Shown here in pieces: positions 23,328 through 34,337 of a DNA stretch of 64,000 nucleotides. Position numbers and translations under genes: made by a program. Each line of letters begins with the position of its first letter. Position 1 is the first letter of the stretch. Source of the DNA: Orientallactaga sibirica. Lineage: Eukaryota; Chordata; Mammalia; Rodentia; Dipodidae. Location of the stretch: assembly GCA_036365145.1 (NCBI GenBank), contig JAEOAD010001365.1, forward strand, positions 642,501 through 706,500. Reading direction: 5' to 3'. The notes under the pieces were generated by a model, which was given only the letters and a program-made list of their open reading frames with translations, did no database searches and had not been told where the DNA came from.

Positions 23328-24912
23328 GCAGTTGCAGAGGTTTCAGTAGTCATGGTGGAGAAGGCACAAGTGGAGCAGCTCGACTGACAGCATGTGCCAG
23401 AGACTGTTCACATTATGGTGGACAGGAAGGAAGAAAATGGCCAGGACAAGATACTGCTGCCACGAACACATCCCACATGATTCACTTCCTACCTGTCATC
23501 ACTCCACCACCTCCCAGTTATTCAGTCCATCAATGGATTCATAACCATTCAGAGCACCCTCACAATCTAATCCTTTCAAAGGTACTGCTGCAGATACTAG
23601 AACACAGAACAGGTCACATTAAGAAGACCCTGCTGGGGCTGGAGAGATGACTCAGTAGTTAAGGTGCTTATCTGCAAAGCCTTATGTCATGGGTTCGATT
23701 CCCAGTACCTATGTAAAATGCACTTGCCAGCAAAGCCAAAGGACCCAGGTTCAATTCCCCAATACACACGTACAGCCGGATGAACAAGGTGGTACATGCA
23801 TCTGGAGTTTATTTGCAGTGACTAGAGGCCCTGGAGCATCATTCTCTTTCTCTCTCTCAAATAAATAAATAATAAAACATTAAAAAATAGGCTGCATCGC
23901 CGGTCCTCCTGTGCCTCCCGCCCCACTTTTTATTTTGCAACTTGGAAGGCCTCTTTCTTTTGGATAGTGTCCAGTCTAGCATGCACCGAGCTGGGCGTGT
24001 GCAGGGGGCAGGGGGAGGCGTGGCTCGTCCCGGTCCTGGCCGATGAGCCGACTCAGAGAGATAACGGAACACAGGCTGCAAGTTGCCAGCGTCGCCAAGG
24101 AGAGTGTCCCAATCTTCACCTACGGCCTCGTCAACCTTGCTTTCCAGGGCTGGAGAGATGGTTTAGCGTTTAGAGATGGTTAAGGCGTTTGCCTGTGAAG
24201 CCTAAGGACCCCAGTTTGATTCTCCAGGTCCCAGGTAAGCCAGATGCGTCTGGAGTTTTCTGGTGGTGCATGCGTCTGTTTGTTTGCAGTGGCTAGAGGC
24301 CCTGGTGCACCCATACTCTCTCTCTCTACCCCTCTCTCTGTCTCTAATAAATAAATAAACTTGATTTCCTGTCCTCCAAGAGCAGATGAAAAGCCAGGTG
24401 GTGTGGGGCACACCTTTAATCCCAGCACTCGAGAGGCAGAGGTAGGATTGCTGTGAATTCAAGGCCACCCTGAGACTGAGTGAAACCCTACCTCGGAAAA
24501 CTTAAGAAAAAAAAAACAAAAACCTGAGACTACATAGTTAATTCCAGGTCAGCCTGGGCCAGAGTGAGACCCTACCTCAAAAAAAAAAAAAAAAAAAGCA
24601 AAAGCAGTTGCAGAGGTTTCAGTAGTCATGGTGGAGAAGGCACAAGTGGAGCAGCTCGACTGACAGCATGTGCCAGAGACTGTTCACATTATGGTGGACA
24701 GGAAGGAAGAAAATGGCCAGGACAAGATACTGCTGCCACGAACACATCCCACATGATTCACTTCCTACCTGTCATCACTCCACCACCTCCCAGTTATTCA
24801 GTCCATCAATGGATTCATAACCATTCAGAGCACCCTCACAATCTAATCCTTTCAAAGGTACTGCTGCAGATACTAGAACACAGAACAGGTCACATTAAGA
24901 AGACCCTGCTGG

Positions 24913-25975
24913 GGCTGGAGAGATGACTCAGTAGTTAAGGTGCTTATCTGCAAAGCCTTATGTCATGGGTTCGATTCCCCAGTACCTATGTAAAGCCAGA
25001 TGCACAAAGTTGCACATGCATCTGGAATTTGCCTAGAGTGGCTAGAGGCTCTGGCACACCCCTTCTCTCTCTCCCCCCTGTAAAAGAAAAAAAGAGAGAA
25101 AGAAAGGAAAAGAAGGCCCTGTCACCCAGGTTGAGGCAACCTTGAACTGAAACTTTACTGTCTTAAACTGGGTGTAGTGACACACGCCTTTAATCCCAGC
25201 ACTCAGGAGGCGGAAGTAGGAGGTCACCCTGAGACTACATAATGAATTCCAAGTCAGCCTGGGCTAAAGTGAAACCCTACCACAAAAGGGAGGGGGCTGG
25301 AGAGATGGCTTAGCCCTTAAGGTGCCTGCCTCCTAAGCCTAAGAACGCTGGTTCCAATCTCCAGGTCCCACGTTTAGCCAGATGCAAAGTGACGCAAGGG
25401 CGCAATGCCACACTTGACCACAAGGGGGTGCACGCATCTGGATTTCCTTCTCAACAGCTGAGACTGCTGGTGTGCCCATCTCTGTCTGTCTCCCTCTCCC
25501 TCTCTCTGTCTGTCTCTCTCTAAAAATAAAAAATAACTTTTTTAAAAAAGGGAGGGGGCTGGAGAGATGGCTTAGCTGCTAAGGCGCTTGCTTGCAACTC
25601 TCCAGATCCCACGTTAGCCAGATGCACAAAGGTGAAGCAAGCACAAGGTCGCACATGTCCACTAGGTGGCACAGTGTCTAGAATTTGATTCAGTGGCTGA
25701 GGCCCTGGCACACCAATTCTCTCTCTGTCTCTGTCTCACTCTTGCTCTCTCTAAAATAAAATAAAATTTTTTTAAAAAATAAAGAATTTCAAGCCAGGCA
25801 TGGTGGCACACGCCTTTAATCCCAGCCCTCGGGAGGCAGAGGCAGGAGGATCGCCATGAGTTCAAGGCCACCCGGAAACTACATAGGGAATTCCAGGTCA
25901 GCCTGGGCTAGAGTGAGACCCTACCTCGAAAAACAACAACAACAACAACAAATAATAATAATAATAATAAATTAA
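24913..25975 (+). repeat. SINE cluster K (5 elements)
   Basis: tRNA-type 24,913-25,110; B1 25,166-25,290 (internal deletion); long tRNA-type 25,296-25,545; variant tRNA-type 25,553-25,779 carrying CCACTAGGTGGCAC; B1 25,793-25,975 with AAC/AAT tail. Confidence 0.85.
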
Positions 25976-26512
25976 TTAATTTAAAAATAAAAAATAAAAA
26001 AATCCCTCCCGTCTCTAAATTCATAGGTATTTTGAATTTTCTGATTAGAGATTTTCTCCATATGCTATACGGAGAGGACTAGGTAACAGTAGACAATGAG
26101 CTGGGGTGTCTCTGTCAGATTCCCCTTACAGTGTCCTGCCCTAACTCAATCTCCCTATCAAGTAGAATTGCCCGAACTTATTTGTCTAAAAATATGGGTA
26201 AAGGTTTTTATTCTCTGTCCTCTAAGGCTCTTCCTACTCAGAATTTCTAAGAATGGCTAACCCTCCTTTAAAGTGTCTAGAAAGATGAGGCGGGTGGGTT
26301 TCCCTGTGGGATGCTCTTGAACATTTATGTGTGCGTGTGTTCAGAAGCTAGCAGCCTCCGGCTTGTTCACTGCTGAATGTGCTGTAAATGATGGCTTTGC
26401 AGTTAAAGTGAGATTGTCCACATCCAAGGGAAAAAAGAAAAACAAGGGGAACAAGAAGAAAAGCTTGGTGTACTTAAGGCTTGACTCGCGCGTCCTGTGC
26501 CGCCTCGGGAAG

Positions 26513-26526
26513 CCACCAGAGGGCGC
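26513..26526 (+). promoter_or_regulatory. CTCF-like motif upstream of PPP1R14A
   Basis: CCACCAGAGGGCGC fits the CTCF core consensus closely. It lies about 290 bp upstream of the PPP1R14A start codon at the left edge of the CpG island, outside any SINE. Confidence 0.45.
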
Positions 26527-26810
26527 AGAGGGGACGCCCGTGGGTGTGTCCCAGGACCCTGCCCCTGGCATGCGCTCCGGGGGAGCCCCCTGTGCTGGGC
26601 TCCGCACCCCTCTTCCCAGCACCTCTCAGGACGCCCGGGCCCCGGGGAGCCCAAGCCGGAGCAGGCAGGGAAACTGAGGCCGGGCGGCTGGGCAGAGGCG
26701 GGTCCCCAGGGAGCCCCCGCCCCCGTCGACTCCGCCCCGGGCCGGCCCGGGAAGCCGGGCGCGCAGGGAAGGCGCGTCGCGGCGGCCGGCGACCCCGGTG
26801 GCTCAGCGGG

Positions 26811-27011
26811 ATGGCGGCGCAGCGGCTGGGCAAGCGCGTGCTGAGCAAGCTGCAGTCGCCGTCGCGGGCGCGCGGCCCCGGGGGCAGCCCCGGCGGGCTG
26901 CAGAAGCGGCATGCGCGGGTCACCGTCAAGTACGACCGGCGGGAGTTGCAGCGGCGGCTGGACGTGGAGAAGTGGATCGACGGGCGCTTGGAGGAGCTGT
27001 ACCGCGGCAGG
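26811..27011 (+). CDS. PPP1R14A: PPP1R14A coding exon 1
   Basis: Encodes residues 1-67, from the start codon to ...LEELYRGR, including Thr38. The donor is GTGAGA at 27,012. The last residue is Arg, as I remember for mouse and rat; human has Met there. Confidence 0.95.
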
Positions 27012-30000
27012 GTGAGACCTCGAGAGGCCCGGTCGTGGTGGGGAGGGTCCGGGACAGACCATCCCCTCGGGGCCTCCGGCTGCTCGCGCTCACTAGTGCA
27101 GGTGCAGCTGGCACGCCTGGGGGCTTGTGAACACTGAGACAGACGTGCATCTCCACGTCCAAACACCTGGAAAGGGCCAGAGGTTCCTATATGGGAGGTG
27201 AGAAAAAGTTGGGGAGCCAGGGCCACCATATCCGGAGAAAGGATAGGGTGATGGGATGTCCTTGAGCCAAACATAGTCTTTGGGGACCAGGGAGACAGGA
27301 CTACAGAGACTCAAAGCCAAAGAAGCCACAGTATACAGACATGATGGAAGCTACGAGAGCTCACGACCACGAAGACACAAGTGATGGACACTTGTGGGTC
27401 AGCTTATGGGTCAGGCACAACCTGCCACAGACACCATAGCACAGAATAGTCACGTGCATCCACATAACATAACTACACCCGAAGACAAGTGACAAGTTTC
27501 AGCTCTACACAGAGGTGTGTTTTAGTTCAAGCTGTAGAGACCCAAGCTTCCTTAGCCAGCCTGGGACAATAAAGTGATGGAGTTACATTGGGCCATCCAT
27601 TATTTTCTTCTGAAAAATAAAAACCAAACAATAGAGCTACTTGTAAGCCTAAGGGTAGATGCACAGCCTTGCAATTATACACTTCCGTGGAAATTATAGT
27701 TATACCAGGCATGAGATCACATGAATGATTTTATGTGACCAGAGACATAGGATTAGTAACAAGGGGACACAGTGCATTCCTATAATCCCAGCACTCACGA
27801 GGTAGAAATAGGAGGGTTAGGAGTTCAAATCCAGGCTTGGCTATATAGCAGAGTTCAAGGTAGCTTGAGCTACATGAGACTTTGTTGCAAAATGCTAAAA
27901 AAGAAAAAAATAAAGAAAAGCCAGATGCAGGCTGGGTGTGGTGGCGCACGCCTTTAATCCCAGCACTCGGGAGGCAGAGGTAGGAGGATCGCCATGAGTT
28001 CGAGGCCACCCTGAGACTACATAGTGAATTCCAGGTCAGCCTGAACTAGAATGAGACCCTACCTCGAAAAACCAAAAAAAAAAAAAAAAAAAAGAAAAGA
28101 AAAGCCAGATGCCTTTAATCCCAGCACTTGGGAGGCAGAAGTAGGAGGATCACCATGAATTCCAGGGCAACCTGGGACTACAGAGTGAGTTTCAGGTCAG
28201 TCTGGGCTAGAGTAGGACCCTACCTGGAAGAAAAACAAAGAAAAAGACAATGGTGGAGTTACATATTTCCTGATGTGTAGGCTAACGGCTCTCATGGACA
28301 CTCCTTCACTTGATTCTCTGCTGGGAGTCACATGCACAGGCCACAGGCACCCAGTAGGCAGAGCAGTAAACAAACACACCCAGACACAAATCTCAAGGAG
28401 CCTGAACTGTCAGTCTTCCTGCCTCAGCCTCCCATGTGCTGGAACAACAAGCATGAGCCACCATGCCTGAGTTCTTACTGCGCCTTCTTAGTGCAGCAGG
28501 ATGGTGGGAGAAGCCACCAACCCTCACAGAAACACCGAGTTCTCTGTTCTCAGACACGTGTGGGCTCATACAGGTGAACAAATTCAATTCTGGTGTAGGT
28601 CCTCCTCAGAAGGTGGGTGCTATAGCTGACCATGGATGCATCACACAAGACAGCTACACGTTGTGTTGTGCACTTACTCACTCACAGACTCTTGTATAAC
28701 GCCACCTTGATGAGGCCTGTGACTGACTTTCTGCCTCTCAGCCAGCCCTGGACCCTTCGCTCTGGCCCAGACTTACAGATAATGTGACACACAAAGGCTT
28801 CTTCCCCACACACCACAGTACTCCCAGCCCTCCCAACTGGACAGCAGGACTTCAGAGAAAGCATGCTGTAGCCCCTGAGACCTCTGGCTCAGAACAGCTG
28901 GGTCCTGTCCCCAACAGAGGTCCTGAGCCAGCTGTCTTTTGGGCCAGTGAACCCTCATGGAGATGACTCATCTTCCCCCACCATTGTGGGGGGGGGGGCT
29001 AGGTGGTCACTTCTCCAGACTGGCCACTTGCAATGTGGCCCACGATGACTGGCCATGAGCCCAGCCCCCTTTTCTGTCCCCTGGGGGAAGGGGCCTGCCC
29101 CAGTAGTCTCCCTTCCCCCACACCTACTGCTAAGACTTTTCCTTGAAAGGGCAGAAGCCAACCCCTCTCCTGAATCCCAGAATCTGACATTCCAAGACTC
29201 GACAGGGCCTGTTTTCCAGTGTGGGAACTGCAGCCAAGGGGAGAGCCCTGTGCCAGCCCCAAGGCTCCTGGGGCCTGAGAGTGCAGGCGTCAGGCTGGTA
29301 CTGGGCCTCCATCCACTCATCCGTCACCCCTCCTCCCAGCACCCAGATGTCCTGCTACTGTGGTGCTGTCCCTGCCTGCCACATTATGGCCCCAGAACTG
29401 ACCAGCTGGGCCCTGGGGCTAGTGGGGTGCCCCCAGAACCTGGACAAAAGGCTAGGGAGGGAGGGAGGGAGGAGACCCGGACTCTGACCATCCCTCTTGC
29501 TGGCCTTAGGAGGCAGATATGCCAGATGAGGTTAACATTGATGAACTGTTGGAATTGGAGAGTGAAGAGGAAAGAAGACAAAAAATCCAGGTAGGTGGGG
29601 AGAAAGCCACTTCCCCTGAACCCAGTCCAATACATTACATGGCCCTAAAAAGACTAGTCTGAGTTGATATGCTTACTGAACACTGTCAGTGTCGGACACT
29701 GACTCCACTGCCTTGCACTTAAAATCCTATGCAGTAGGTACAATTATCATCTCCACTTGCAAGAGGCCCAGAGAGGTTGAAGTTTTTTCCCCAGGGTCTC
29801 ACAGTGCAGCCTGAGCATAACTGGGAGCCAAAGCCAGCCTCTCTGGCTGCCCTATCCTTTCCTTTTTGACTTCTGGTCTTTCAGGATTGACTTCCAAGTC
29901 CTGTGGCCCTGGTGACACAGCCCTCTCTGGCTACTTTGTCAGTCCCCTGGTCTGCCTGTGTTCCTGCCTTGAAGTCAGCCGGGCAGTGGGCTCTCCCTGG

Positions 30001-31191
30001 GGTTAGCTGCATCTGTCTTGCTGCTGTGGGGCTTTGTTGGGCATAGCTGTTAATCAATTACTGTTTTTTGTTTTTTTTTTGTGTGTGTACACGTGTTTTC
30101 TGGGGGCAGGGACTCCTGACGTCATGCACAAATCCCGCAGAGGTAAGTTTCTGTCCTTGTTACAGGCCCAGTCTGGTCCCCTGCACCCTGATGAGAGAGT
30201 GGGAGGCGGGCCTTGTCCAGGATGGGGACAGGCCTTGGGAACACGGGCAAGCAGCCCTGTCTTACGGCCTGTTTTTGCTCTCCAGTGATGTCCTTTGTCC
30301 TCCTCCTCCACTCTCCCATCTGCCACCATCAGCTCCCCCATCTGTCTCCCGTTTTTCCTGTGCCATGTCTGTGCCTTGGTGGCTGTCTTCTCTTCCCTGT
30401 GACTGTCTTTCCCATCCTGGGGCTCCCCTGCTCCATCTCTTGGGGGGCCCCCTATCCTCCACGCCCTGAAGCTGGACAGCCCAACTCCTCCCACTTCCTT
30501 CCCTGCTTTAAAAGGGAAAAATATTTGTAGTTTTCCCAGTAGCTCAGGGCTGCCTGAGGGACAAACGTCACTCTGTCAGTCTGCCCTGGAGCCTGCTCAG
30601 GCTTCTGTCTCTAGGGACCCTCCTGCTTATCTTTGCCTGAGAAACATCCCCACCTCTGTCTCAGTTCTTGTCTCTATAAGTCTGAGTCTGAGTCTTTCTC
30701 TCCCTCCCTCCGTAAAACTGTCTTGTTTTGTTTGGTTTTCGAGGTAGGGTCTCCCTCTAGCCCAGGCTGACCTCGAATTCACTAAGTAGTCTCAAGCTAG
30801 CCGTGAACTCATAGCTCACAATGATCCTCCTACCTCTGCCTCCTGAGTGCTGGGATTAAAGGCATGTGCCACCATACCTGGCCTCTTTGTTTTTTGAGAC
30901 AGGGCCTTACATAACACAGACTGACCTCACACTCTGTGTAGTTGAGCATGACCTTGAGTTCCAGATCCTCCTTCCTCCAACCCTCAAGGGCTGGGCTTGG
31001 GCTTTGGTCACCGAAAGTAGCTTTATTTTATTTTATTTTTATTTTTTTGGTTTTTCAAGGTAGGGTCTCACCCAGGCTGACCAGAAATTCACTATGTAGT
31101 CTCATGGTGGCTTTGAACTAATGGCGATCCTCCTACCTCTTCCTCCCGACTGCTGGGATTAAAGGGGTGTGCCACCACACCTAGCTCAAGA

Positions 31192-31229
<38 letters not shown>

Positions 31230-31673
31230 CTGATAGATCTTCACTATGTAGCCTAGGTTGGCCTCAAACTCATGACAATCCTCCTGCCTCAGTCTCCAGA
31301 GTGCTGGAATTCTCAACCTGTTCTACCACATCCAGCTTCTCTCAATCTCTTCCTGTTTGCCCCTCCCTTTCTTCATGTGTCTTTATCTTCCTCTCTCTCT
31401 CTCTCTCTCTCCCCCATCTGTTTCTCAGTCTCCTCCCCTCTGGGTCCCACCTCCCCCCACTGACTGATCAGCTGACAGGGAGGCCCTAGAGGGATGGGCA
31501 ACCTCTCCCCTGCTGTGTTCTCAGAACCCTCACCCTGTCCTCAGGACTTCATCCAGGAACTGCTGGCCAAGCTACAGGGCCTGCACAAGCAGCCAGGCCT
31601 CCCACACACCAGCCCCTCCGATGAAGGCAGCCTGAGCCCCCGCCAGGACCGAGCCCAGACCGCTCCTCCCTGA
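26811..31673 (+). CDS. PPP1R14A: PPP1R14A: protein phosphatase 1 inhibitor CPI-17 (complete, 4 coding exons)
   Basis: CPI-17 is a cytosolic inhibitor of PP1, mainly myosin light-chain phosphatase in smooth muscle; phosphorylation by PKC or ROCK raises its potency and sensitises contraction to calcium. Coding exons are 26,811-27,011, 29,510-29,590, 30,110-30,142 and 31,545-31,673, joining to 147 residues, the same length as human. The N terminus MAAQRLGKRVLSKLQ and the region around the regulatory threonine (ARVTVKYDRREL, Thr38) are intact. The PHIN inhibitory domain spans about residues 35-120. The C terminus (from DFIQELLAKLQGL) ends in a Ser/Pro-rich tail. All junctions are GT-AG and all exons keep phase 0. 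The start is the first in-frame ATG after the CpG island. It is transcribed divergently from SPINT2 and in the same direction as DPF1. Confidence 0.96.
27012..29509 (+). other. PPP1R14A: PPP1R14A intron 1
   Basis: Contains an old B1-like copy (27,760-27,918), a young B1 (27,931-28,093) nested in another B1 (28,102-28,240), and an old minus-strand B1-like piece (28,385-28,470). The remaining sequence, including 28,480-29,509, is unique and I could not name anything in it. Confidence 0.8.
27931..28093 (+). repeat. Young B1 nested in an older B1
   Basis: Flanked by agaaaagccagatgc on both sides; the right-hand duplication is the start of an older 5'-truncated B1 (28,102-28,240). Confidence 0.85.
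29510..29590 (+). CDS. PPP1R14A: PPP1R14A coding exon 2
   Basis: Encodes residues 68-94 (EADMPDEVNIDELLEL... to KIQ). At 81 nt in phase 0 on both sides it can be skipped without a frameshift, which corresponds to the described beta isoform lacking these residues. Acceptor ttag and donor gtaggt flank it. Confidence 0.95.
29591..31544 (+). other. PPP1R14A: PPP1R14A introns 2 and 3
   Basis: Intron 2 (29,591-30,109) starts with an ancient MIR/L2-like stretch (about 29,665-29,850). Intron 3 (30,143-31,544) carries minus-strand B1-type SINEs at 30,722-30,883, 30,886-31,010 (old), 31,022-31,186 and 31,195-31,338, then a CT-rich tract (31,390-31,430). No further exon was seen. Confidence 0.75.
30110..30142 (+). 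CDS. PPP1R14A: PPP1R14A coding exon 3 (33-nt microexon)
   Basis: Encodes GLLTSCTNPAE, residues 95-105, aligning with human GLLKSCGKPVE as remembered. It is bounded by ggcag and gtaagt and preceded by a T/GT-rich tract. It is in frame at 11 codons. Confidence 0.9.
31545..31673 (+). CDS. PPP1R14A: PPP1R14A coding exon 4 and stop
   Basis: Encodes DFIQELLAKLQGLHKQPGL through a Ser/Pro-rich tail ending in ...APP and TGA at 31,671-31,673. The acceptor is tcctcag. A short 3' UTR should follow, but no AATAAA or ATTAAA was seen within 500 bp downstream, so the poly(A) signal must be a variant. Confidence 0.95.
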   Translation, partial: DFIQELLAKLQGLHKQPGLPHTSPSDEGSLSPRQDRAQTAPP

Positions 31674-32265
31674 CTCCAGCCTGCCTCTGTGCCCAACACC
31701 CTGGCTTGTTTATAAGTTGTGTTTAATGGTTCTGTAACAATACCTCCTAGTGTGTCTGCTTTTCTTCTCCTTGCCACCAGGGGCTTCCCCAGAGCCCCTG
31801 ACCCAGCCCTTGTCCTGAAGCCCACAGCTGGCCCTGACAGATGGAGAATCACTCCTCCTCCTCCTCCTCCACAGAGCATGAGAACAGCCCTGCTGACCCT
31901 GGGGTGCCCTGGAGACTTACATCCGGTCCCCACCTCCCTTGCCTGGGCCCAGTCCAGACCTACATGGCTCCTGTGGGGAAAGCCACGGCCTGGATCCGTG
32001 GGCCACTGGAGATGCACATGGCCCAATATGGGCCCTGTCACCTCCCCACAGGGGGTCACCACAAACAAATCATCCATGCACTCTGTGAAAAGTATCCTGT
32101 CCTTAGTGGGTGCTGTTGGAGTCACGGGTGCAGATCAGCATAGGTGGCATGGAAAGTGAGCCAGAAAGACCTGGGTGCAGGGGATAGGACCAAGATGTGT
32201 TAAATGGATCAAGGTACCAAGGGTGAGAGGCGACATTGTCCCTTGAGGTGGTGAAGAAATGGGGA

Positions 32266-34325
32266 AGGGTTGGGTATGTAGCTCAGGATAGAGCCTTTGC
32301 CTAGAATCCACCAGTGAGGGAGTGAGGCATGGCTCAGTGGAAAAGTATTTGCACAAGACTCTGGGATCCATCCTCAGCACTGAAAAAAGAAAACAAAACA
32401 AAACACCAAAAACCAAAAAGATAGCTGGGCGTGGTGGTGCACGCCTTTTAATCCCAGCACTTGGGAGACAGAGGTTAGGAGGATCGCCATGGGTTCGAGG
32501 CCACCCTGAGACTACATAGTGAATTCCAGGTCAGCCTGGGCTAGAGTGAGATCCTACCTCGAAAAACAAAAACAAACAACAACAACCAAAAAAAAAAAAA
32601 AAAAAAAAAAAAGAAAAGAAAGAAAGAAAACGGCTGGAGAGATGACTTAGAGGTTAAGGTGCTTGCCTGAGAAGCCTAAGGATTCAGGTTCGACTCCCTG
32701 GAACCCACGTAATCCAGATGCACATGATGGCACATGCATCTGGAGTTTGTTTGCAGTGACTAGAGGCCCTGGTGGGCCCATTCTCTCTCTCTCTCCCTCT
32801 CTCTCTCTCTCTCTCATAAATAAAATAAAAACTTTAAAAAGGCAGAAATCCTAAATGGCTTCCTGAAAGGAGCCATACTGAGGCAATAATTAGTGTGAAA
32901 TGGTTCCAGGTATATCTGCAGACTCAACTTGGGGTAGGGATTGATACTGTAGTTTTACCAGGGACATATCAGCTATGACTGGCAAGGCCTTCATCCAGTA
33001 AGAATAAGACAGTGTCCCCAGAGCTGGGCAGGAATGTCTTCTACTTAGAAAGAGTTAATGCCTCCTTCCAGGCTGGGGTGGGGGAGGGGGGAGAGCTGGA
33101 GGATCCTAGGGGAGGGGCCACAGCCTCAGATATGTGTACAGGCTGTTTAACAAAATTTAATACCACCAGTCAACCTGTGTGACCTGGTGGCCCCTTGAAT
33201 GTCTGATTAGGAGATGGAGTAGGCTGCCACTGGGTTGAGGCTATAGGCAGGCCAGAGCTGAGAATCTAGGAAGACTTCTCCCTCACCACTACTGAGATTG
33301 CCTGCCACCCAGCTGTCCCATCAGATTTGGGTCCCGGCCCAGGGTTCTGAGCCACAACCCAATGGGAGATGTCCACAAAGAATGCTCATGGTGCTGTGCC
33401 CTGTCCTGAGGGTCACTGCCTGGGGAATGGGTGAATCACACACCAGTTCCCATCACCTGAGTGAATGTCCCAGAACACCCTGGTAGAGCCAGGGAACTCT
33501 ACTTCCCTTTCATAGAACCTGTTTTTGGTTCCTTGTGGTTGTGGAGGTGAGATATGCTCAAAACCCAGGTTCAAGGCCTTGCTGTGCCATTTGTGTAGTC
33601 TTTTAGTTCCCTCACCCAGAAAATGGGGAACTTCACAGACAAGGAAACAGGCCCAGATTATTAGTGCAACTTGCTAAAAATAAGACCTGAAGGTTGGGGA
33701 GATGGCTCAGTGGTTAAAGGCACTTGCTTCAAAGCCTGCTGGCCCAGATCTATTCCCCAGCACCCATGTAAAGCCAGATGAAAAAAGGAATGGGAGCACC
33801 TGGCATTTGCTCATTCCTTTTATGCTGGGATTAATAGTGTGCTACCATGCCCAGTTTATTTTTTCTCTTAAGTCACACAGCTGGGACATGGCGGCGCTAG
33901 GCTTTAATACCAGACATGACCACAGGGTCCAGCTATTTAACTCTTACTCCATGGTGTCCTTGTAAGTCATCACATGGTTATTTTTAGTGGTGGGAAGAGA
34001 TTGACTGATTTGTACTAAGGTGGTGCTGACTGCTCACAGTCAGTCCTGAGCAGAAACCCTCACAGTCTCGGGAAGTAACCTGAAAGGCAATGAAATCAAG
34101 CGCAATGCTACAAGAAAAGCACTGGGAAGCAGCACGGCCGCGTGATTACAAGCATGACCTTTGCTGGGCGTGGTGGCACACGCCTTCAATGCCAGCACTT
34201 GAGAGACAGAGGTAGGAGGATTGCCATGAGTTCAAAGCCACCCTGAGATTACAGAATTCCAGGTCAGCCTGGGCTAGAGTGAGTTCCTACCTTGAAAAAA
34301 AAAACAAACAAACAACAACAAAAAG
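32266..34325 (+). repeat. SINE cluster L (5 elements) plus MIR piece
   Basis: ID-like pair 32,266-32,400; B1 32,423-32,612; tRNA-type 32,632-32,838; MIR-like 33,540-33,690; ID/tRNA-type 33,690-33,858; B1 34,164-34,325 flanked by agcatgacctt on both sides. Confidence 0.8.
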
Positions 34326-34337
34326 CATGACCTTAGT

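Larger units (their letters stand above)
22441..24994 (+). repeat. 1,277-bp tandem duplication
   Basis: Copy 1 is about 22,441-23,717 and copy 2 about 23,718-24,994. Differences seen by eye are limited to a 4-bp insertion in a G-rich tract, CT-run and poly-A length, and one extra C. Each copy carries the rest of a tRNA-type SINE, an unidentified GC-rich fragment, another tRNA-type SINE, one and a half B1 elements, a non-repeat stretch and the 5' part of a further tRNA-type SINE. The joint fuses two such SINEs at different internal positions (gtaaa next to atgcacttgcc), so it arose by end joining or was created in assembly, not by equal SINE recombination. Confidence 0.9.
11872..26810. other. 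Intergenic region between the divergent SPINT2 and PPP1R14A start codons
   Basis: No protein-coding exon was recognised. The region holds many SINEs, two solo LTRs (12,715-13,083 and 18,152-18,847), tandem duplications at 14,891-15,488 and 22,441-24,994, several microsatellites and a tRNA-Glu fragment. Non-repeat patches are about 12,330-12,710, 13,090-13,320, 13,500-13,700, 15,590-15,730, 16,900-17,360, 21,400-21,610 and 25,980-26,470; nothing could be named in them. Confidence 0.7.
26480..27070 (+). promoter_or_regulatory. PPP1R14A: CpG island and probable promoter of PPP1R14A
   Basis: A CpG-dense block covers the start codon and first exon. No TATA box was seen near the start. The reading frame stays open about 110 codons upstream of the ATG but contains no in-frame ATG there, so I read that as base composition. 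The transcription start was not located. Confidence 0.7.

Noticed and set aside
26481..26810. A 110-codon in-frame extension upstream of the PPP1R14A ATG
   Set aside because: It contains no ATG in frame, and its Pro/Arg/Gly composition and lack of family similarity point to CpG-island sequence.
26474..27274. 266- and 219-codon minus-strand frames over PPP1R14A exon 1
   Set aside because: Antisense shadow of a CpG island and of a conserved exon, with low-complexity composition.
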